Shown here: positions 58,381 to 64,000 of the stretch, piece by piece | How the letters are laid out: every line of letters starts with the position of its first letter | How positions within the stretch are numbered: the first letter of the stretch is position 1 | NCBI GenBank assembly: GCA_030522415.1 | Contig: CM060121.1 | Location: 741,001-805,000 of the forward strand | Direction of reading: 5' to 3' | Length of the DNA stretch: 64,000 nucleotides | Origin: Channallabes apus | Taxonomy: Eukaryota; Chordata; Actinopteri; Siluriformes; Clariidae | Position numbers and translations under genes: made by a program | Notes under the pieces: model-generated | Databases searched by the model: none | Told to the model about the DNA's origin: nothing | The model's input: only the letters and a program-made list of their open reading frames with translations

Positions 58381-58741
58381 TGTAGATCACATCGGCACTT
58401 TAACCTTCACTGAGGGAACCAAGGAGAGAAGAAGATGAGAGAAGAAGTGGGAACTCCGTAAAGATGGAATCTTCAGAGGAGGAAACCTCATGAGGCCGGA
58501 TGTGAGATGTATTTTCTTTCTTTTCTCTCTGTGTGTGTGTTCTGAGGTAATGGGGTTCTTTAAGATTCAAGATTCAAAGAACTTTATTAATCCCAAAGGG
58601 AAATTGCTTATGCTCGGTTACAGGTGCTCACAGTTGTTAACTCAGGAAGGTAAAAAGAAAAAAAAAAAAAAAAAAAGGGTAAGTATTAGTGTCCTGTTGT
58701 ATACCAGTCAGTGAAAAAATCCACATACATGTGTGTATGAG

Positions 58742-61291
58742 TTACAGAGAAGAGTTGTAAAGTTTTATGGCCGTTGGGAGAAAGGATCTCCTGTGACGCT
58801 CGGTGGAACACTTGATAGTAATCAGTCTCTGGCTGAAACTGCTCCTCTGTTCAGCCAAAACACTGTATAGCGGGTGAGAAGGATTGTTCACAATGGATTG
58901 TACTTTGGACAGAATCCTCCTCTTTGCTACTACATCCACCGAGTCAAGCTCCATGCCTAGCACAGATCCGGCCTTTTTAATTGACTTGTCCAGTTTGTTC
59001 TTATCAGACACCTTAATGTTACCACCCCAACAGACCACAGCGTAAAAAATGACACTCGCCACAACGGTCTCATAGAACATCTGTAGAATGGTATTACAGA
59101 CGTTAAAAGACCTGAGCCTTCGAAGAAAGTACAATCGACTCTGACCTTTCTTGTAGAGTGCCGTTGTGTTGAGTGACCAGTCAAGTTTGTTGTCCAGATA
59201 AACTCCCAGATATTTGTAATCGGAGACAATGTCCACTATCTCCCCCTTGACAGATATAGGAGTCACAGGGGTCTTGCTTCTCCTAAAGTCTACCACCATC
59301 TCCTTTGTTTTCCTGATGTTGAGTTGTAGGTGATTACGCTCACACCAGGAAACGAAGTCATCCACAACAGACTGGTACTCCGAGGTGTCACCCTCCTCTA
59401 TACACCCAACAACCACAGAGTCGTCAGAGAACTTCTGCAGGTGGCATGACTCTGAGTTGTATCTAAAGTCGGATGTATAGAGGGTGAAAAGAAACGGAGA
59501 CAGTACCGTCCCCTGGGGAGCTCCAGTGCTGCAGATCAAAGTCTCTGACACACAGTTCTTTAGTCGGACATACTGGGGGCGACAGGTCAGGTAGTCCATG
59601 ATCCAGGAAACCAAGCGGGTGTCAATGTTTATGTTCCTTAATTTCTCCCCCAGTACTGCTGGTTGGATGGTGTTGAAGGCACTGGAGAAGTCAAAGAACA
59701 TCATCCTTACGGAGGTCCTAGGCTTGTCAAGGTGAGAGTAGGTGCGATGTAGCAGGTGTATTATGGCGTCATCAACACCCATGAACGGCTGATAGGCAAA
59801 CTGAAGAGGGTCCAGAGAGGACTTCACCAGGGGACGAAGTGTATCCAGGATCAGTCTCTCAAACACCTTCATAATATGCGATGTTAAAGCAACCGGCCTG
59901 TAGTCGTTCTGGGCACAGGGACGTGGTGTTTTGGGTACCGGCACAATGCATGATGTTTTCCACAGTGCAGGGACTTTCTGAAGAGACAGACTCAGGCTAA
60001 AGAGGTACTGGAGGACACCACATAGTTGGGGAGCACAGGATTTCAGGACTCTAGGATTGATCTTATCCGGACCTACAGCTTTTGTAGGGCTGATCTTACT
60101 CAGGCCATGTTTAACCTGATCCACTGAGATGTTGATTGCTGGGAGTGCAGGAGTAGTGACTGTGACTGTTCTCTGTGTAGGGGAGGACATAGGAGCAGGA
60201 ATGTGTGGATTTGGGTTGAAGTCGGGGGGAGTGTGAGACATAGGGACATCAAATCTATTGAAGAAAGTGTTGAGGTCGTTTGCACGTTCCCTATTCCCCT
60301 CAATAGCCTGGCCGCTTGTCTTATAGCCAGTGATGCTCCTCATGCCCCTCCACACCTCTCTCGTGTTATTTTGCTTCAGCCTTTGTTCTAGTTTTCTCCT
60401 GTATGCCTCTTTCCCCTCCTTGATTTTCCCGGTTAGCATTTTTTGAGCCTTCTTCACTGCTTCCTTATCACCAGACCTAAAGGCACTTTTTTTTTCATTT
60501 AAACACGCTTTAATGTCTTTGGTGACCCAGGGTTTGTTGTTGGGGAAACAGCGAATATCTCTCATCGGTACACAGGTGTCAACACAGAAGTTAATGTACT
60601 CCGTGATGCAGTCCGTCATTCCATCAATGTCCTCTCCATATGATGCACTGAGAACCTCCCAGTCTGTAGCCTCGAAACAATCCTGTAACGTAGCAGTGGC
60701 ACCTTCTGACCATCTTCTTACACTCCTCACATTAGCAGGCTGTCTCTGAACTAGTGGTTTGTATGTGGGCATGAGGTGGACTAGGTTGTGATCCGACCTC
60801 CCCAGGGGGGGAAGTGCTGCAGCACTGTAAGCACCTTTGACATTAGCATACAGCAGGTCTAGTGTCTTCTCCCCCCTAGTGTGACAATCCACGTACTGGG
60901 TGAAAGTGGGAATAGTCTTGTTCAGTGATGTGTGATTGAAATCACCGGAGATCAGGAGAAAGGCATCAGGGTGTCGAGTCTGGAGTTTGGCAGTTACAGA
61001 GTGAATGACGTCACACGCGGCAGCGGCATTCGCGGATGGAGGAATGTACACAGCAGTTATTATCACATGTGAGAATTCTCTTGGTAAATAATATGGACGA
61101 AGTCCGACAGCCAACAGTTCAATATCTGGACTACAAACGCGCTCCTTAACAGTCACATGACCGGGGTTACACCACATGTTGTTGATGTAAACAGCCAGCC
61201 CCCCTCCTTTCCTCTTCCCGCTCTCTCTCCTCGTCCTGTCGCTCCGTATCGCGCTGAAGCCGTCCAGTGTAATATTAGTCTGGCACATCAC
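58742..61291 (-). pseudogene. LINE pol: endonuclease and reverse transcriptase
   Basis: 849 codons with no internal stop. Endonuclease: KGGGLAVYINNMW, LLISGDFNHTSL, LGRSDHNLVHL with catalytic Asp/His. A lysine-rich linker follows. RT: VGPDKINPRVLKSCAPQL, NDYRPVALTSHIMKVFERLI, FFDFSSAFNTIQPAVL, GAPQGTVLSPFLFTLYTSDF and catalytic FSDD (in LQKFSDDSVVVG), then LQLNIRKTKEMVVDFRR and DYKYLGVYLDNKLDWS. The C-terminus has the usual FYETVVASVIFYAVVCWGG segment. FSDD in place of the commoner FADD/YADD is a small variation. Probably active recently; silenced here only by the 5' frameshift. Confidence 0.92.
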
Positions 61292-61721
61292 TATGTAACC
61301 AAGTCTCAGTAAAACACATCAGACTGCACTCGCGGAAGATGTTTTCAGTCTTTAACAAAGCTGTCAACTCGTCCATCTTATTGTCCAGAGATCTCACGTT
61401 GCCCATGATAAGAGACGGGACATACGGCTTGTACTTTCTCATCCTTTCCTTATGCGCCGCGCGTTTCTCTTCCTCTTTGGCTCCTTTGCGCCGCTTCCTC
61501 CCACCTCTGCATCCCCTTATCGTCCTCCTCCGTATCTCATCCGGAATGTTTAAAGTCCTATACAGAGTCGGATCTCTGATGCCGGCCGGCTTCAGTGCGA
61601 TCAGCTGTTCCCTGTTGTAAACAAAGGAGCCGCCTCCTTGCTGTTGCGCGCTGATCACCCGGAGCGCCGAAAGTGTAATTAAAATTGCGTAACTGAGAAC
61701 AAGAACACTTTCAAAACGCAT
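61275..61721 (-). pseudogene. LINE pol, N-terminal part
   Basis: 148 residues from the ATG at 61721. They begin with a hydrophobic stretch (SVLVLSYAILITLSALRVIS) and include a basic segment (RRRTIRGCRGGRKRRKG). The APE endonuclease starts with SLIMGNVRSLDNKMDELTAL and CFTETWLHSDVPD. A frameshift (a two-base loss would explain it) near 61280 ends this frame; the endonuclease continues in the next entry. Confidence 0.82.
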
Positions 61722-61860
61722 GGTTTGAAAGGGCGACCTTACTTGTTAAATACAGAATAAAGTTATAAATAAATAAGAGAAGGAAAGTATAATAAAAAGT
61801 AAAAAACACACGAGAATTCCGAGAGCAACTGCACCAAGCTGCTGCACGCTCGCGCATGCG

Positions 61861-62249
61861 CAAATGAAGTGAACAATTCAAATGTTTAGTGAACAATTCA
61901 TCACACAGGGAACGTTCTCCGATTAAACACGGAGGAGAACATCACCCGTGAATGATCGGTTCACCTTTAAAATCGTCTCACACACGAGGAACGACGGAGG
62001 ATCATCTGGTGACTCTCGAACAGGAAGAAGAGACACAGGACGATGCGGATTGTTTATTTATTTATTTAGACTGAGCAGAGCGCGGGACGCTGGTGTCTCT
62101 AGTCTGATCTCAGCGGCTGAAACTCTGTCTTGTGGAGTCACGAAATATCGACAAACACACATCCTGAAAAACACACTGCTTTATTTAAGTCTTAAAGGTC
62201 CCATGTGTGAATGTTTCTTTACAACTGAACACAGGAATCAGAGATCCCT

Positions 62250-62250
<1 letters not shown>
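61861..62250. other. No gene seen
   Basis: Flank of the LINE. The frame at 61948-62400 on the plus strand runs into a TG repeat and has no recognised domain. Confidence 0.4.

Positions 62251-62304
<54 letters not shown>
62251..62304. repeat. (TG)n microsatellite
   Basis: TG run of about 52 bp. Confidence 0.95.
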
Positions 62305-62406
62305 TGTGTGAAATACCCCTCAATGAGGCATTTGTTTACACCTCAAACCTTCGTCTTGTTTCACTCCTCTTGCGAACGCACCATTTCAGTGTCTATGTAA
62401 ATGTGC

Positions 62407-62555
62407 TCCTGCTGAAGCCACGGATCTTTGGACTGTGGGAGCTCGTCAAGTACGGAGAGAACATGCAAACTCCATGCACACAGAGACGGGAATCGAACCC
62501 GGACCCTAGAGGTGCAAGGCGACAGTGCTCACCACTAAACCACCGTACCTTTAGC
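62407..62555 (-). mobile_element. tRNA-derived SINE-like repeat
   Basis: On the minus strand it starts GGTACGGTGGTTTAGTGG (an A-box-like region) and has GGGTTCGATTCCCG (a B-box, GGTTCGATTCC, at about 62490-62502). It continues with GAGTTTGCATGTTCTCTCCG and CCCACAGTCCAAAGATCCG. It is the tRNA-like end of a very common fish repeat, with the body truncated. Not a functional tRNA gene: the acceptor stem and 3' half do not fold. Confidence 0.75.
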
Positions 62556-62862
62556 ATTGCCGTCTTTTTTAATTTCCGGATTCGCACCGTTCTTCCTTTC
62601 CTTCCTGTTTTTTATGAAAGTTATGAAATCGCCACTTTCCGATGTTTCTCTCGTCCTCATCGATAGTCATTTGACCAGGGCGTCTCTCAGCACTAGTTAT
62701 TACCGAGCGCTCGGCAGATGATCAGTCACGACGTGACATTCGCTTGTTCTGTAAAGTGGCTTTCACATCCGCACGCGCCGGCGGCTGATTTAACGTCAAG
62801 AGCTGCGAGAAAAGAGAAGAAAAAAAAAGAAGTGAAATATAGAAAAGAGTGAAGGAGTAGAC

Positions 62863-62904
62863 GAGGTGCGGGAACGAGGTGCGGGAACGAGGTGCGGGAA
62901 CGAG
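62863..62904. repeat. 13-bp minisatellite, three copies
   Basis: Three perfect copies of GAGGTGCGGGAAC. Confidence 0.95.
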
Positions 62905-63109
62905 TGACGGCTGAGACAGGGAGGATCTCAGGACCACCTCAAGACTGGAATCAGGTTTTGGGTTGAGTGCAGGAGATAAAAGATCAAATTTAGCTTCTTG
63001 TCATCGCTGTTTGATTCCTCATGAGAAAAAAAACGCAGATATTTTTATTCTAATTCTGGTCTCATTTATATTTTCCTGGCCTGCAGTCGTTTGCTTAATA
63101 TTACAAAGA

Positions 63110-63113
<4 letters not shown>

Positions 63114-63143
<30 letters not shown>

Positions 63144-63207
63144 AGTCATGCTGTAGTCAGGAGACTAAGCGTTAATACCAGCAGTGTGTGTGTGTGTGTG
63201 TGTGTGT
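63114..63207. repeat. (GA)n and (TG)n microsatellites
   Basis: GA run 63114-63141 and TG run 63184-63207. Confidence 0.95.
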
Positions 63208-63297
63208 CGCTCTGCCTCTGCGCTGTGCTTCATTTGGAAGAATAAACTCTCATTAGTTTCCCTGAAAGGCATTTTGGGTAAAATGGAAGAGGCAGGA

Positions 63298-63356
63298 GGT
63301 GAGACGCTGAGACGCTGAGACACTGAGACGTGGAGACGTGGGGACGTGGGGACGGG
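63298..63356. repeat. GAGACGCT/GGGGACGT minisatellite
   Basis: About six 8-9-bp units drifting from GAGACGCTGA to GGGGACGTG. Confidence 0.85.
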
Positions 63357-63670
63357 ATGAAGGGAGAAGAAAGAGATTCGGGTTTTATTCACAACGCAGA
63401 TCGTTTAAAGCGACGGAAAGTCGAGGGAGCGACGTCTGGACGGTCCGCGTTATCTCAGTCGACATTTTTAATAAAATCAGTCGTAGTGAATTTAGATTCT
63501 GTTGCTCTGAGGACGTCAGACGGAGCCGTGAGGACGAGCTGTAGTGTCTCTCTGATTGACAGGTGAGAGGGAGAAAGCCCCGCCCACACAGAGAGCACGT
63601 TATAGGTTTGGGAAACATTTATTCAGATTGAAGTCAGAGCTGCTTCTTCACTTCATCATCTAAAACAAGT
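63357..63670. other. No gene assigned
   Basis: Overlapping frames on both strands (63330-63618) with no recognised domain and no splice support. Confidence 0.35.
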
Positions 63671-63671
63671 G

Positions 63672-64000
63672 TTGTGCAAAAGTTTGCAACCCCCCCCCCC
63701 CCAAGTAACAGCTTCTACATCCGTCCTCGATGGGGTTGAGGTCACGGCTCTGTGTTCGGGCCGGTCGAGTTCTGTTACACAACCAACTCATCAAACCATG
63801 TCTTTATAGTCCTCGCTTTGTACACTGGGGCGGAGTCATGGACACAAACTGTGGACACAAAGTGAACTAAAAGTAAAACATTGTCCAAGATGTCTGAAGC
63901 GTTACTGATACGGGGCCTGAATTCAGTAATTAACAGGTTTCCACACTTTTGCCCATGTAGTGTATAAGAATGTGTCTTAGGGTGTACAAACTTTTGCACG
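63672..64000. mobile_element. Degenerate common fish MITE at window edge
   Basis: GATGGGGTTGAGGTCACGGC, then ATCAAACCATGTCTTTATAG and the CTCGCTTTGTACACTGGGGC segment match a very widespread fish DNA repeat. Its typical end is the ..CTTTTGCCCATGTAGTGTA word at 63945-63964. Flanking words TTGTGCAAAAGTTTGCAA (63672) and ACAAACTTTTGCAC (63986) are inverse complements, so an outer inverted repeat may enclose it. A C-run lies at 63691-63703. Confidence 0.6.

Larger units (their letters stand above)
58563..61860 (-). mobile_element. Nearly intact non-LTR retrotransposon (APE + RT)
   Basis: About 3.3 kb on the minus strand. The 3' end (left) reads AATTTCCCTTTGGGATTAAT, then AAAGTTCTTTGAATC and a repeated TTGAATC, a common fish LINE tail. 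An A-rich stretch (58659-58677) lies just inside. A single long gene covers 58742-61721. The 5' leader reaches about 61860. A direct repeat AGTGAACAATTCA (about 61868 and 61886) sits beyond the 5' end. Clade: jockey/CR1/Rex/I group; I cannot fix it further without a tree. Confidence 0.88.

Noticed and set aside
62455..62555. Possible functional tRNA gene on the minus strand
   Set aside because: A- and B-box-like words are present but no cloverleaf or acceptor stem; it matches a dispersed SINE-like repeat.

Overview
The window is nuclear DNA from a teleost fish. It is very rich in (CA)n/(TG)n microsatellites and carries typical fish transposon families: L2-type and Tx1/L1-type LINEs, Tc1, hAT and Harbinger-like DNA elements, and a Gypsy element of the Gmr1 type. 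A dispersed repeat that I associate from memory with catfish makes an otophysan or siluriform fish plausible, but that is inference. I see no prokaryotic or viral gene system, rRNA gene, functional tRNA gene or CRISPR array.

Layout. 1-6.8 kb: tandem repeats, a possible CpG-rich promoter (2.8-3.25 kb), a long TG-rich array (3.35-3.97 kb) and a non-autonomous hAT-like element (4.04-5.16 kb). 6.8-9.0 kb: a 5'-truncated L2 LINE on the minus strand, split by a 481-bp solo LTR with a 5-bp target duplication. 9.0-10.35 kb: a decayed IS630/Tc1-like transposase gene whose glycine-rich N-terminus is a GGA-type minisatellite. 11.19-12.81 kb: a nearly intact Tc1 transposon, its transposase broken by a single TGA. 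13-22.4 kb: microsatellites, a Harbinger-like MITE, a hAT MITE, a rearranged Tc1-related element and a 500-bp GAT/ATC tract.

22.49-27.72 kb holds a complete but dead LTR retrotransposon: two LTRs, a tRNA-Pro-type primer site, and a pol gene whose integrase lies before the reverse transcriptase (Gmr1-like order). 27.7-35.2 kb is gene-poor, with a pogo-like MITE at 31.5 kb. 35.2-39.24 kb is a near-complete L2 LINE on the minus strand with a two-copy 5' leader repeat and one frameshifting insertion. 41-45.4 kb has a 10 x 25-bp minisatellite, LINE tails and an ORF1-only Tx1/L1-like element.

47.2-48.12 kb is the best host-gene signal: a promoter-like CpG-rich block with CCAAT, octamer and NRF1-like motifs, ending in an ATG, four codons (Met-Ser-Asp-Lys) and a consensus splice donor. 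What follows looks like a very long first intron on the plus strand. It contains a region dense in GGTTCT/AGAACC words (48.4-53.4 kb), possible conserved noncoding blocks (54.4-58.0 kb), a nearly intact LINE on the minus strand (58.56-61.86 kb) and a tRNA-like SINE fragment (62.4 kb).

Apart from the possible MSDK exon, I could not assign a host protein. Almost every long reading frame here is a transposon or a translated microsatellite.
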